The position numbers were made by a program, and so were the translations under genes. This document shows, piece after piece, positions 52,477 to 64,000 of a stretch of DNA of 64,000 bases (the first letter of the stretch is position 1; every line of letters starts with the position of its first letter). The stretch is from the NCBI GenBank assembly GCA_013398275.1, contig VZSE01008843.1, forward strand, positions 496,953-560,952, written 5' to 3'. The notes under the pieces were generated by a model. It worked only from the letters and a program-made list of their open reading frames with translations, did no database searches and was not told where the DNA came from. The DNA comes from Promerops cafer (Eukaryota; Chordata; Aves; Passeriformes; Nectariniidae).

Positions 52477-55400
52477 TGTGCCTATGTACAGGTTCCCGTG
52501 GTCTTCAAAATGCCACCAAAACTCTGCAATTTTCTGAGTTTTCTCAGCAATAATTTATAATATTGTGGGGCCCTCAAGACGTGTTGATTCAGATGAAAGA
52601 TGGCTCAACAGGCTGAGATGGATGATAAACAGAACTAGCATTTGTAAGATGGTAAGAATTCTCATCCCTCAAACAGCACTAAAATAGCACAACCTGAAAC
52701 AATTTCTCAAGCGTTGCTTTGGCTACAGTATAATTTAAACATCTGACTTAAACATGATAGCCAAAACCAAAGCAATATGTTCAAAATAAAATTCATTAAA
52801 CATGAAAAAGACAAAATATTTTAACTTCTCAGAAACTGATTCAATTCAACCAATTTTCCATGTCCAACATATGTTCCCATTAGAAAATATATGACCAAAG
52901 AACAATTTTCAAATCACAGTAGATACAACAGCTGCTACCAGATTAATAGAAACAGCTGTACATCATGTAAAAGAATTTACATTTTTCTAACCTTTAAAGA
53001 GGCATTAGGAATTGGCCTCAAAGTTATAGTGGGAATTTCTAAGAAAGTATTTAAGAAAATAATTAAAGGAAGCAGGTGCACTCCTTTCTACTCTGATGAT
53101 TCAAAAACATCATACACATTGCCTAAATAATGAGTTAAATACTTCTTATTGTTCTTGTTGCTGCAGAATAGCTTATGGAGCATATGGCCCAGTGTTTTAC
53201 TTAAAAAGAAATTGTAGCAGTAGGTAGACCAAATGTTTACATCTTCCCAGATGCAAAATGTACTTTTTCGACAAACTGAAACACTGATAATGCTAACAGT
53301 GTATGTACAGATCTTAGGCCTTAAATGGCTTTTGACAAACACTGTCACAAAAGATGGTGAAAGACCTGCCACCATTCAGCAGAGTCTTCCAAGAATTCTA
53401 ACTAGCTTCAATATGAAGTAAAGAATTCAGCCCATTCTCCTCACTGATAGCATTTATGGAGACATTTCTCCCCTGGTCATTACAATAAATATACACATAT
53501 CTACCACCTGTTGTACATTGCTGAATACCTTTTTCCATAAAGAAATTAACTGACTGTAATATAGTGCAGGATGGTAGTTCTGTTCTGCACAGATCTGTTT
53601 GCTTACATGAGGTAAATAACTAGATTTCTATCTACCCACTCCCCTATGTCCTGGATTTGGGTTCTGCATCCAACTAGATTGTACTAAGGAGGGAAAGAAA
53701 ACACATGAAATACAACCTCAGTCTTTCAACTAAATCCTTGCAGTGTGTAGATTACATAGTAGGCACTTAACTTACATAGAGGATACAGACTGAGCTATAC
53801 TGACCTCCATGCATATACAGATAAACACAGACCGAGAGCAGCATGAGTGAATCCATAAATTTAATGCCATTAGGTACTCCCACCTGAGCATCACATATAG
53901 GACAGGGATAAAATTTTGTCCAGCTGGGAATTGAAATCAGCATTTTTAGAGGTTTCTGCTCAGCTGCCCTAATCTATGACTGCTCAAAGCTAATACTCAC
54001 TGAAGGTCTGCCATGGGAATTGCAGTGAATGGGCCCAGGCTTAAGCACTCCATATGTCACATAATAGTGCATTATGGTACCACTTGCCAGTCCCTTAACA
54101 AACTCTGCTTTGTTTCTCACTTAGTTTCAACCTTGTGATGGCTGCACTGGGGATGAGTAGGAAGTGCTCCAGGAAGTGATAAAGCTGTCTCAGTTCACAT
54201 GAATAAGCATTTCAGAGAATGCCATGAAATGGACATTTCATGGGCATACTCTCTGCTGCAAACATCACTGAGAGACCTCAGCCTTTAATTGTAAGCAAAT
54301 TGAACATAAATGTTTTGCTAGCACATAAGTGGTGCCTTCTGTCTTTCTGTTTCATTTTTAATAGCAAAGACCTCAATAGACACAAGTGCAGTGTTGCAGT
54401 GGGAGTAGAGAGACATCCAGCACAACCCAAGGACAGTAAGATCACACAGAACACAGTGCCAACTGGATTTTCCACCTTCTGGTCTGCTTGCAGTCTAGAG
54501 GTTTCACTCTCACTTCTATGTGAAGAATGAAAAGAGTTTATAACACTCGCATGCAACTTCAGTCTAGGGTGATAAGATTTGCATCATGTCTCAAGCTTGC
54601 TTACATCCAAATGGCTCAAAGTGTCTCCTTACCATTTACAGGATCAGTACTAAGAGAAATCAGGATTAATGCCACAATTCCTTGACTGAATTGCCCAGCA
54701 CAGATATTCCTGTGGAGCAAGTCAGTGGGGGTTAAATGTTTTTACCCCTCACTCTTCACACTGTCCACACTGAAATCAGCCATCCTAAACGATGGAAATT
54801 AGGACTTTTCCAGTTCCATACACTTGACAGAGCACCTTCAGCTGTGTTTGTCTACTGAAATACATGCATGGATCTTCTCTCTGCAGAGCAGAACACAGCC
54901 ATAGGTGGATTTTCACCCCAGGGTGGTTTGGTTCCCTCTTTTTAGAACAGATGAAATACTTTGGATGTAGTGAAAGGCAAACTAGTAATTATGTCTTGGT
55001 TTCCCAAGTTCAGTTCAGTGCTCTGTCCACCAGCTAAGCCTTCCCACACTCCTTAGTGCACCAGTAAAATTGGCTTTGGATATTCCTAGATAGGTGCAAG
55101 TGAGATTCACCTCAAAGGAACCCTTAAAATTAATAATGTTGATGATTGAGATACGGCGTGGATTGTCTCAAATCCTTCTTTGAGGTCTGTTGTGGGAGAA
55201 CATTCAGCGTAGGTTAAAGATCTCTTATGACATTTATGACAGAGGAAATGGGGCACAGACTTCCAAGTAATAACCACCATCTGCACTAGTTTTTGTCACT
55301 GTAGCTAAATATGTCTGTGGCTTATTCAGGACTTCATCATCAGACTGACTGCAACCATACATGGTCATGGCTAGCACATAGAAATGCTGCTGAGGACCTA

Positions 55401-56841
55401 GAGAATGCATGTTCTTAAGTAGCTCAGTGATGGAAGGAGCGTTGCAGTTTCCCAGCAATTAATACCCTAACTGTGTCAACAAGGGAGAAATCAGGAAACT
55501 TCAACCCTGCAGCAGGTCTTTAAGAAAACAACCCAGACAGGAATACAGACTGGTCAAAGCATTCATACTCCCTCAAGTCCTAAAAACCTGAAGCCACAGG
55601 AAAACAGAAATATAGGGAAATGTGCATTTAAAAAATCATCAGTAGATATGATCCTTTCTTACGGTTGAGATGCACCAACTTACTGAGTTCCCATCCAATC
55701 ATATTTTCTGCAAGCCTTTAAATAAAAAAGATATTTCCGGTTTTATTTTTGGACAGGCAACATTTTTCTACTCAGCTCTCAGTTGCAAGTGTTTTTTCTT
55801 TTCATTTCAATCTGACAGTGCTGGGATTTAGCACTTGTGCCTTTCATCAACACCAAGATTTGTTGGAAAATTTTTAATACGACATGGAACTTCATGTCAA
55901 TTTTGCAGACAACTGTCATACACAAAAACAGTGGCAAAGGAAAGAGTTTCACTTCCTAGTCTCCATCACAGGACTTGTAATGAGGTCACTGAGGTTTATT
56001 CCCCTCTCAGAGGGTCTGGATCATTATTTGCAGGCCTCCAGCATCACACTCTATCTTCTGTGCCTTTCTCCTATGACTTTCTCTTGAAATTTATTCCAAA
56101 AGAGACAAAGACATGAGAAAAGAGCAGGAAAGTTCTGATAGAGAGTAAACAAGTAATATGAACTTAATTCAGGTGGGCCATTAATTCTGAATTAAATTGG
56201 TCTATGTGCTATTGGCTACCAGCAAAGAGAAGCTGGGATTGACATTTCACTGCCTTCAAAGAGGTGAAATCCACAGAGTTATTGCAAGATAGCAATAGAC
56301 AGTACAGCATGGGTGCAATTCTTTTTGTTTTCACCAGTTTTTGTTTGGAAACCTTAAACCACATATCAGGCCAGTACTGCTTTTTATAACAGCTAGTCCA
56401 TACTCAGAATCATCTTTACAAGAAAATGTACTTCTAGGAGACAACAGAGGAAAAGGTTGCTAAAAAAAAAACTCAAAATGCTGACTTAATCCTGCTGCAC
56501 AGTGAAGAAATTTATAGTTCAGTTGCTTTCTTCTTTGTGAGATACTACTGAGATTGAAATATAAATAGGATTTTAAAGACAGTAGAACATAAATGCTAAA
56601 TCACTTTTGGTCTCTTACCTTTCTGTATCTCCCACAGAAATATTAATCAACACATATTATTATGCCATTAGTCATCCTGACCAAGACTGGCTGGAGAAGC
56701 ACAATGCATTTGCATATTTCTGTGGAGCATAATTCACAACTTGTAGAAATCAAAAAGCATCTCTCCAGGCTGCACATGGTTACTGTCATCACTGTAATCA
56801 CAGTGATACCATGAGTTCATTAACAGTGAGTGTCTTCCTAC

Positions 56842-57009
56842 CTTAATTGCCTTGGCTCTGCTGATGAGACCATCCTGTTGAGCACTTCCAATAAGCAGAT
56901 CTACGTTCCGACGCCGAGGGCGCTGCAGGGCTTTAGCCAAAGGTTCCCGGAGGTAAATTCCATCCATCACTGGACCCCAGTACTGGAATGGGCCACTTAT
57001 AGCTAGCAG
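56842..57009 (-). CDS. TG: Thyroglobulin ChEL-domain exon (probable exon 43)
   Basis: This exon has 56 codons, phase 0 at both ends, so it joins the preceding exon as DAQTK then LLAISG. The acceptor is a run of T and then caacatag at 57010-57017. The donor is AAG|GTAGGA. The residues include GPFQYWGPVMDG, VDLLIGSAQQDG and LISRAKAIK, matching human thyroglobulin FHYWGPVIDG and VDLLIGSSQDDGLINRAK. In acetylcholinesterase the aligned stretch (GVNKDEGSFF) carries the catalytic Glu. Here the aligned residue is Asp in QQDG, as in human TG. A basic patch, QRPRRRN, replaces human KRSLWVE, so this surface loop has diverged. A second AG seven bases into the exon is probably not used, because it would break the frame. 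Confidence 0.95.
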
Positions 57010-57762
57010 CTATGTTGGCAAAAAAAAAGAGCAAGAACTGTGCAGTTAATTCAGCTTACCCTTTAAATTCTATTTTATTTATGCTTAATTCAACTGGTCT
57101 GATTCCTTTCAAGTGAAGAAGTGACCAGGTAATATAAGTGCAAACTCATCACTAGCAGGAAACAATGATTTGCTGACAGTTTCAGTAGGTGGAACAAACT
57201 GGAGAGGCCAAGAGAAATGATAGTCTTATAGTCATAAAAATGTTGTTTTAAACTAGGTATTGACTCCATGCTGGTCTTCATTGGAAAATTTATTGCCAAT
57301 GGGTGTTTTAATTTGTTGTGGGTAAAGGATCCATCTCTAGAATTATTTATACTGCAGCTTTCACAAGCCTCCCACTTCAAATACAGAACACTGACATCCC
57401 ATCCTGCTTCATTTTCTGCATAAGTTCTGTTATTAAAGCTACAGACATTTGACTGTCCTCTAGAGTAACACCCAGGGGCAGGCAAGAGGGAACTGAAAGA
57501 AGGCAAAAAACAATATTTAGATTTATTTTAGAAGACATGATTAAAGCAGTGTAAAAGGAATTTAGTCTAAAGGAGAATCAAATTGTGAGTATTCATAGCT
57601 CAGAGCTGGATGTCATGGACAACAACTTCCTTCCACCAAAAATAGTCCAGTTCCTCTTTCACAAGGATTCAGACTAAATTATTTTTTAAGCTTTCTCACA
57701 GCTTTGGGTGAATGGAAACTTTTTGATTTCTTGCCAGTGGCATATGTTTTGCTGTGTTGTAC
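57010..57762 (-). other. TG: TG intron, 753 bases
   Basis: The intron runs GTACAA to ACATAG. The open frame at 57090-57506 within it has no known domain and stops in the intron. No repeat is recognised. Confidence 0.85.
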
Positions 57763-57927
57763 CTTAGTTTGAGCATCATTGAGGACACGAGCAGGCAACT
57801 GGCGAAGGCAGGCTACAATTTCCTCACTAGTGGATGAAGGGCATCCCACATCTTCAGCCAGGGCTGCTGCTTGGGTCTGTGCTCTCCTTGTGGTAATTAT
57901 GGATGCTGGAGAAAAAGCTGAGCCTCC
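57763..57927 (-). CDS. TG: Thyroglobulin ChEL-domain exon (probable exon 42)
   Basis: This is an internal exon of 55 codons, phase 0 at both ends. The acceptor is a T-rich tract ending in tag at 57928-57930, and the donor is GTACAA at 57757-57762. The translation starts GGSAFSPASI and ends VLNDAQTK, close to the human GGSALSPAAVI and VLNDAQTK segments. It contains two cysteines separated by ten residues (GCPSS and IVACLRQ), the same spacing as the Cys254-Cys265 disulfide loop of Torpedo acetylcholinesterase, so the loop is probably kept. The segment lies just after the nucleophile-elbow half of the alpha/beta-hydrolase fold, which is encoded by exons outside the window. Both splice sites are near consensus and the frame is open, with no sign of decay. 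Confidence 0.95.
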
Positions 57928-60900
57928 CTAGAAAAAAACCCCACAATATCAGTCAACATATGTTGTCAGAACACCTGGTTCCCTAGTGCAGGAAAAAAAG
58001 ATGAGAAGAAAAATCTTTCTACCTGCAGAACGTAAACCCCTGGCTTTTAAATTAAAATAAGTGAGTTATAAAGATCAAAGCAAAGGGGTGAAGGGTCAGT
58101 TAGGCTCTTTCCAGCTCTGCCATGGTTATTTTGGAAAAGGTCTAAGTGTCTATATTATGTCTCTAACCAAATCACAAATCTGTCTGAAAACTTTGGTGGA
58201 AGGAGCAACATTGAGACAGAAGCAGATATAAAGAAGGTGCTGTGAGGCACATGAGGGAATGGAGAGCCCATCTCACAAGAGGAGACTAAATGGAGTTTTA
58301 TCATAGCTCTGATAAACAAGGACTGAGAGCAGGCATGATGTCCATAAAGAAGAGCTATTTCTACCTTGGGACAATGCTGGTACAAGGACAAATGAGCACT
58401 AAGTATTCACACTGAGTGTAAATCAGCTTCAGCTGGAAACCAAAGATAACTAGCACAAGTTGCAGTGAGGGTCTGGAAATGCTATGAACTGAGGAAGTAG
58501 GAACAAAAGACTAAAGGAAACTGCAGAAGATTAACCAGAGCATGAAGATCAAAACCAGCACACAGGCTAAGTCCAGTCTCTACCCCAGACTCTTCATATT
58601 CTTCTTACAGCTGTGCCAAATAGCAAATGTTCTTAACAAGAAAGGATGGCACAACACTTTTGAGTAAACATGAAAACTACTTGTTGAAAATGCAGATAAA
58701 TTAGTTTAAATCTTGTAAGATTTGACCTGGAACAGAAAGGTTGGAATGGCTCTGACATGGTTCAAATTACTAATCTCCAAACATTTGCATCAGTTTACTG
58801 ATAATAGCTGCTAAGATTAGCTTCTGTCCTCTAAAAAACCCCACAACCTAGATGCATGATAAGAAAGACACCAATGTATTTAACTGATTAACATACTTCT
58901 TACTGAATTTGCTCAAAGCATAACTACAAGTCTTGAAAAGCAAGTTTAAAAGAAACAGAAAACAAACTGAAAATCTTTAAATTGAAATTGCTTCAAACCT
59001 CTGAGCCCAAAGAACTCTGTGAAGCCCTGGCCAGCACCCACAACATTTTTTATATTTCAAACAAGCAAAGACATTGATACTAATGGGATACCATTGCTCA
59101 CAACTGGAGAAATTGGTTTCCAAAAATAGTGAGAAAGAGGTTATTGTTTGGGAGTAGAGACAGTCTTTTTAGTTCACTGTATGCAGAATTTCCAGTGCTA
59201 CTACCCTCCTGAAAGGTTTCTCTTCTTTTTCAGCAGATCTGGAAAACAAGAACTGTTATTAGCTTAATGATTGAGATAAAGACCGTTGCAGATAACCAAA
59301 GGAAAAACCTATTTTTTTAATCTGGGCCACTGTAAGAGCCATCTTGAGTTTTAAGAGGGTGGAAGAACTAAAGAAGAAGAAATAAACACCACTTTGTCTT
59401 ATTCCTTTCTTCCACACTCAATTTAGATGAGAACTCAAGTGAGCAATGGGCTTTATCCTCTCATAGGATTTGCAGTGGCCTATTTTGTGTTTGTAAGGCA
59501 CGATATTTGCCAGCTGCTGATTAGGAGCACTGACTCAGCTGGTCATGAGAGAGAAAGAAAAATATCTTTGATGAGATTATCTTGTCTGTAGGCGGGTTCC
59601 CAGCACATGGAGTGAGAATCATGTATTTTAACCTGGCCTTTGGAAGAGCATGTTCATCAGAGCTATGATAAGTGAGACTAGAAAAGGGATAACACGCCAT
59701 GTCAGCTTCCCTCAGAAGAGGAGCTTTCTTGCATTTCATGGGGAGTAAGGAATTATGAGCCTCCTCAATATAGCAGAAAAATTAAATCCAGGACTGCACA
59801 ATATTTACCCACTAATCTGGCAAACATGTTCTTCCACATCAGATCTGAACATGCTCAGCATGCTTTATCAAGTATCCAGTACCTCCAAATGGCATTCATT
59901 TAAAACCAAGCAAAACAAAATAATAAAAAATTAAAGGGCTTCAGTTTCCTGAACTCCAAAAGTTTCACAACTTCAGAAAGTGTGTTTCACTTCAGTTTCA
60001 CAGAAACCAGTTTCTGTGGAAATTCTGAAGTTGTTCTATTAAAAGGCCAAATTTGGTAGGGAAAGAGTACTGAAATCAGACAATATATGGAATCCAAAAA
60101 TTCACCAGGACCAAGCAAAACATCCTCACGTGTGCTTGATTTTGAACACATTTCCTCACGGCGATTTTAAAAGCTGTGCAAAGTTTCTCTGTCTCAGATA
60201 TCTACAACCTAAAAGATTGCCCTGACTTCATGTACTGATTAAAACAAAGACTGCAAAAGGTTCTGAATAGAAGTGTGCCCCAAGTTCTCCACTGCAGGGG
60301 CAGAACTAAAAGCTTGGGGAGGCAAATTTTCCTGTCACAGCACAGGATGTGTATGGGCTGGCAGTAGATACAGTCAAAGCTCTATGAGTAAAACAAAACC
60401 TTCTTCAAATAAAGTAAAACCAAACTTCTGCAAATACATTTCTGAGGGGAGGAGAGCTTGATGGAGCCTCAGTCTGGCTGTAGATATTTTCTCTTCTTTC
60501 TGTGAGTGGTTACAACAGGTTTATTTGCTCTTTTTTCTGTAGTTTTTCTTCCATTTTCCATGTTAATGGCTGCTTCCTCAGTTTGCTTTTTTTTGGGAAC
60601 ACCCATATTCAGCAAGCAAATCTTGCATCTGGGGTTTGAAAGTGACCAAATCTTTGCGGTTTGAAAGAGATGTGGAATCGACTACTTTTAATCATGCTTA
60701 ATTTTTGCTAGGACTGGAAGAAGGGGATAGAGAAACACAAGGCATCATTCAAAGAGTATTTGGAAACAATATCATTATATTTCCTTCCCAGGTGCATCCA
60801 AAATATGTTCCAGGCTCTAGAAACAGGGCACCTCTTAGGGCAGAAGTTATGCAAGCAAAACTGTACCAGTTCTCTGCTTTACAAATTCACATCAAAATTC

Positions 60901-62171
60901 AGGGTCACTGTTCCTTCATTACTGAAAAAAAACAAAGCCTTCAGGAACAAATAAGTGAGAACAGAAGCTGGCATTGCCTAGAACTAATTTTCTTTCTTTT
61001 TTGAGCCTGCAGTTTTCACACTGAAGAGACATCTTCCCTAAACACCGAATCCACATTACAGGTAGGCTCAGGACACAGAGAATAACAGACCTACACTTAG
61101 GAGTTCCTTCTTTTCCTACAAAACTACAATTTATTTGTGTGATTAGTCCCAGCAACCAGTAATGGAGGACTTGTATACTTTAAAAAATAGGACTACTTAG
61201 GCAGAAGCAAAAATAGTGGGGGGCCTGTTTGTTTCCATTACATGACACCCATATTACCATCAACATGACAGAATCATGAATCAGAAAACCAAAAATCATG
61301 AGATCAGCTCAGGAATAACAAACACTATGTTCTTTTTGTTAGTCTCCTGTTTTTTAATTCTTCAGGAGTTCTCCTGTACCTATGAACACAAGAGATAAAA
61401 AATTCACTGTTAAAACTAACAAGTGAAATCTTCAGATATTCCAGCAGTTGTTTTTTGAAAGTGAACCTCTAAAAAAATGACATATACAATAAAATTGTAG
61501 TCATAGCCACCTTGTCATCACTGGGGGATCATTTAGAAGAGATTTACAGGGAACTGAAGCCACACACACTTCTTGTTTTAGCTGTCCTTACAGATGGACC
61601 CACAACAAAGGGGAAGAGGAAGACAGAGGAAGTTCCATTAACATTTTTGACATCAACGCAGTCAAAAGTGTTCAAAAGTGCTAAGAAGAAGCAGCTGCAG
61701 CTGTGTTACAAAATCCACAACAGCACTGTTCCACCGCTCTCCAAAATTCATAGGAACAGGAGGAACTTTACAGTGTTGAGCAATAGCACCTACTGCAACA
61801 AGTGACGGAATTGAAAATGGGAGGCAAAGCCTTCGGTACTATTGAACTCAAGGACCAGGAGCATTGTCACCATTTCTTAATTTCTCTTTTCAGTACTAGA
61901 GGTTCAGATACACTGTAGAAATTCAGATACCAAGAAATGTTGCAGCTCACAATGGTGAGAAGCTGATGCATCAGTATTATGTGAAGGTGAATTCTCACCT
62001 TGTTATGAGGCTGTGACCAGCTGAGCTGGGGCTGGTGCCTCTTGCAAACTTAACTTTTGGGACATCATAGCTCAACAGACTTTCACTGATGCTATCCTGG
62101 CCATCCCAATTCTTCCTCCACAAGCTCTTGCTGATGTTCTGATGGGATGATAAAAAAGAATATATGGACCT
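57928..62171. other. Start of a further-upstream TG intron, no exon recognised
   Basis: This sequence is 5' of the first TG exon in the window. In mammals the corresponding intron is very large and contains SLA on the opposite strand (established knowledge). Here I see no SH3 or SH2 coding exon and no earlier TG exon. It contains the palindrome at 59967-60034. A 97-codon plus-strand frame at 61512-61805 is lysine-rich with no recognised family. Confidence 0.6.
59967..60034. repeat. Compound inverted repeat (68 bases)
   Basis: The outer arms acaacttcagaa (59967-59978) and ttctgaagttgt (60023-60034) are perfectly complementary over 12 bases. The inner arms tttcacagaaac (59996-60007) and gtttctgtggaa (60010-60021) pair 11 of 12 around a 2-base loop. 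A 17-base segment on the left side is unpaired. It could be a decayed DNA-transposon end or a structured transcript element. Confidence 0.6.
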
Positions 62172-62507
62172 CTGTTTGGTTTGTGTGGCCATGTTTTGGT
62201 AGTGAGTGAGTCTAAATGAAATAAATGCAGTGTTGTGAGGAAGAGTGAGAGTGGAAAATCCCAGATGGTCATAATCATGCTTTACTTCTCATCATCCTGC
62301 TCTGTTTAATTGGTAATAAATTAAACCAATTAAAATTAATTAGTTTAATTTCCCTGTCTGTGCTGGTAACCAGTGGGTGATCTCTCCCTGTACTTATCTT
62401 GACCCATGAGAATTTCATTTTATTTTCTCTCCCCTGCCAGCTGAGGAGGGCAGTGACAGAGCAGGATTAGTGAGCAGCTGGTGTCCAGCAAGAATCAACC
62501 CACCACA
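62172..62507 (-). mobile_element. Avian LTR retroelement fragment (probable ERVL-type LTR)
   Basis: The minus strand begins tgtggtgggttgattcttgc at 62507 and continues through a block containing tcctcagctggcaggggaga and ctcatgggtcaagataagta. It ends near cactaccaaaacatggccac. I recognise this beginning and end from an LTR-like repeat common in bird genomes. The long GC-rich middle seen in other copies is absent here, so this is an internally deleted or variant copy. No retroviral coding sequence is present next to it. The family assignment is from memory. Confidence 0.5.
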
Positions 62508-64000
62508 GTGCAATCACTGTACTCTGTACCTCTGTCTCAAAACATATCTGGAAAAGACAATTGCCATATAAGCTGCAGTGCTGAATGTCTTTTGATTCCT
62601 CATTTAGTTTGGAAGCTCACTTCTGCAAAATTTTTCAAAAATTATTCAGAACTCATCTAATGATTAGAAACTTCACTGGAACTAGATTTTATCAGCCACA
62701 CTCTGCAAACCCAAACGCAGCTTCCTCTCCTCACATCATGACCTCTTGTTTTTTCCCAAACTGACTTGAAAATGAAATTCTTTCTTGAATTGTCTCAACA
62801 CACACACACTCCCTGCAAGTGAATGCAGTTTCTGTAATGGCTGCAACCAAAGCAGCTTGCTCTGTGCCCTGAGCCATGCTACAGGCACTGCAAACAGCAA
62901 TTACAGTAACACCACCCAAAAATGAGATCAAAAGACATCTAATGCAAACAGTCAGACCAAGGAAATGTCCTGAGAATTCTAGTTTCCCAAAAGAGCCAGC
63001 TGTACAGCAATATTTTATTTGTTAAAAATAGGCACTCTCCAGGCTCAGATGCACATAGTTCCCAGCCAGAAGTATCTGTCAGACCATCTGGTTTGACCTC
63101 CAGGATAGCCAGGGCTCTTCCATTTCCTGACTGCTGCGCTCAAGTGCTTCCTATCACTTAAAACATGGCTTGTATTTGATCTTGCATGAAGCATTTAAGC
63201 TGGGCTCAGAGACACAGAGAAACGGATACTGCAGCCTTCTCCTTGGCAGTTTGTGCCTAAGGATAATTACTCCATGGACAGGCAACAGCACCTTATTTCT
63301 GTTTGAGGGTGTCTTCAGATTCAGTTAATGCCTAATTAAAGATACTGTTTAAATCCTGTTTTTTCTCCCTGCAAAAATAAGCAAGCTGCAGCTAAGTGAC
63401 CACCATTAAACTCACTTTCCCAGTGAGTTTAGGAGATTATTTTTTAGGAGACTGGATTTAAAATATTTTCAGAAGTTGTTTTCAATTTGGACCCTATTTA
63501 CTTATTTCTTGAAGGGTTATTTTCCAGTATCCTTCACCGTTTTTCCTTAGATATCCAATTCTGCATAGTGACGAGTGCTTAGAAGACACCAAGATTGCAG
63601 GGCTCTATGTGATCACAATAATGTCATTTTTCCAGGCTTTCATGAAGTCTGGCTTCAAGAGCCTGGAGAAGTAGAAAGCTCTGGGAAAAGCTCAGGGAGT
63701 CTCTGTCACAGCTAAGAAGACACTTGGCAGACACCTGGCAAACACCAGCACAGGGAACGTAACAGGGAATGGTCAGGTCAGTCCAGCAATGCAAGGGGAG
63801 ACTGAGAAAGAAACATTTTTCCCTCCATAATTGTCTACTAAATGTAATTTCCATATAAAAATGGGGGGAAGGCAAGGGTTCTCTCTCTTAAAGCAAAAAT
63901 AACATTTTGAAGAAGGAAGATTTCTTTTTCACAGATCAGCCTTTGCAAACCCCTGTTTGCTGACGACAGAGGCAGCCCTACAAGGACAATGTTCCTCTCA
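62508..64000. other. Upstream TG intron, possible old CR1 3' scrap
   Basis: There is no coding exon. The stretch at about 63055-63140 (cagaccatctggtttgacct) resembles the 3' UTR of ancient amniote CR1 elements on the minus strand, but the match is short and only suggestive. The frames at 62731-62931 and 63624-63875 have no recognisable features. Confidence 0.45.

Larger units (their letters stand above)
48385..56841 (-). other. TG: TG intron, about 8.5 kb
   Basis: The intron runs GTAGGA to CTCAG. It carries the longest CR1 copy of the window, antisense to TG (50780-52476), and A runs of 14 (49290-49303) and 17 bases (50532-50548). The frames at 53088-53421, 54240-54556 and 55835-56116 have no recognisable products. 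Confidence 0.85.
27310..57927 (-). other. TG: Thyroglobulin gene, 3' portion (last seven exons)
   Basis: This is the 3' third of a spliced thyroglobulin gene on the minus strand. Seven exons of 165, 168, 182, 108, 141, 191 and 113 coding bases join in frame to give 355 residues and a TAG stop. Identity rests on long stretches matching vertebrate thyroglobulin, for example TAFYQALQNSLGGE, TWYYSLEHSTDDY, GNVFMYH and GLKKADCSFW. Counting back from the terminal exon, these should correspond to human exons 42-48 (inference). The product is the secreted thyroid follicle glycoprotein on which T4 and T3 are formed. The part here is the second half of the cholinesterase-like domain plus the C-terminal tail. 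That domain is needed for folding, dimerisation and export. Earlier exons lie beyond the end of the window. The promoter is not in the window. Confidence 0.96.

Noticed and set aside
57090..57506. A 138-codon minus frame between two TG exons
   Set aside because: The flanking exons join perfectly in frame without it, and it has no TG similarity, so it is intronic.
61512..61805. Plus-strand 97-codon frame, lysine-rich, in the intron expected to contain SLA
   Set aside because: It shows no SH3 or SH2 motif, no resemblance to the SLA N-terminus, no family I know and no convincing splice context. Its length is within chance for this amount of DNA.
1..64000. CRISPR arrays, operons, tRNA or rRNA genes, phage or toxin modules
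   Set aside because: I found no spaced direct-repeat array, cloverleaf, rRNA-like block or compact gene cluster. The sequence is vertebrate nuclear DNA.

Overview
This is vertebrate nuclear DNA and almost certainly avian. It is AT-rich and gene-poor. Seven short, correctly spliced minus-strand exons encode the C-terminal part of thyroglobulin (TG). The recognisable repeats are mostly CR1 LINE fragments, several ending in the avian CR1 3' signature of ATTCTATGA-like octamers, plus one LTR fragment of a kind I associate with birds, especially songbirds. There is no bacterial-style gene organisation. Nearly all short open frames are chance frames in non-coding DNA.

Layout. Positions 1 to about 27,300 are the 3' flank of TG, with no recognisable protein-coding exon. 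This stretch holds two old, decayed CR1 copies (about 720-1475 and 4570-5250, both minus), three younger CR1 3' fragments (4013-4130 minus, 10172-10410 plus, 15178-15670 minus), a repeated motif of unknown family (12290-12345 and 16221-16275) and one exon-like island (7049-7189). From about 27,310 to 57,927 lie the last seven TG exons on the minus strand. In transcription order they are 57763-57927, 56842-57009, 48203-48384, 44427-44534, 33343-33483, 32378-32568 and 27553-27665, followed by a short 3' UTR. All donors are GT and all acceptors AG. The phases agree across every junction, and together they give 355 codons plus a TAG stop. The introns carry CR1 fragments, the largest being a reverse-transcriptase-bearing but broken copy at 50,780-52,476, and a (GAAT)n microsatellite at 42287-42356. 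Positions 57,928-64,000 begin the next upstream TG intron. In mammals the large intron at this place hosts the oppositely oriented SLA gene, but I see no SLA coding exon here.

Function. Thyroglobulin is the secreted precursor of thyroid hormone. The window encodes the second half of its cholinesterase-like (ChEL) domain and its C-terminal tail. Three tyrosines match the human donor Y2540, acceptor Y2573 and C-terminal acceptor Y2766. The position of the esterase catalytic His is occupied by Phe, as expected for a catalytically inactive ChEL domain.

I found no undescribed biological system. The items most worth a second look are the repeated motif of unknown origin, the large imperfect palindrome at 59967-60034, the isolated exon-like island, a tandem splice acceptor in TG, and the question of where SLA lies.
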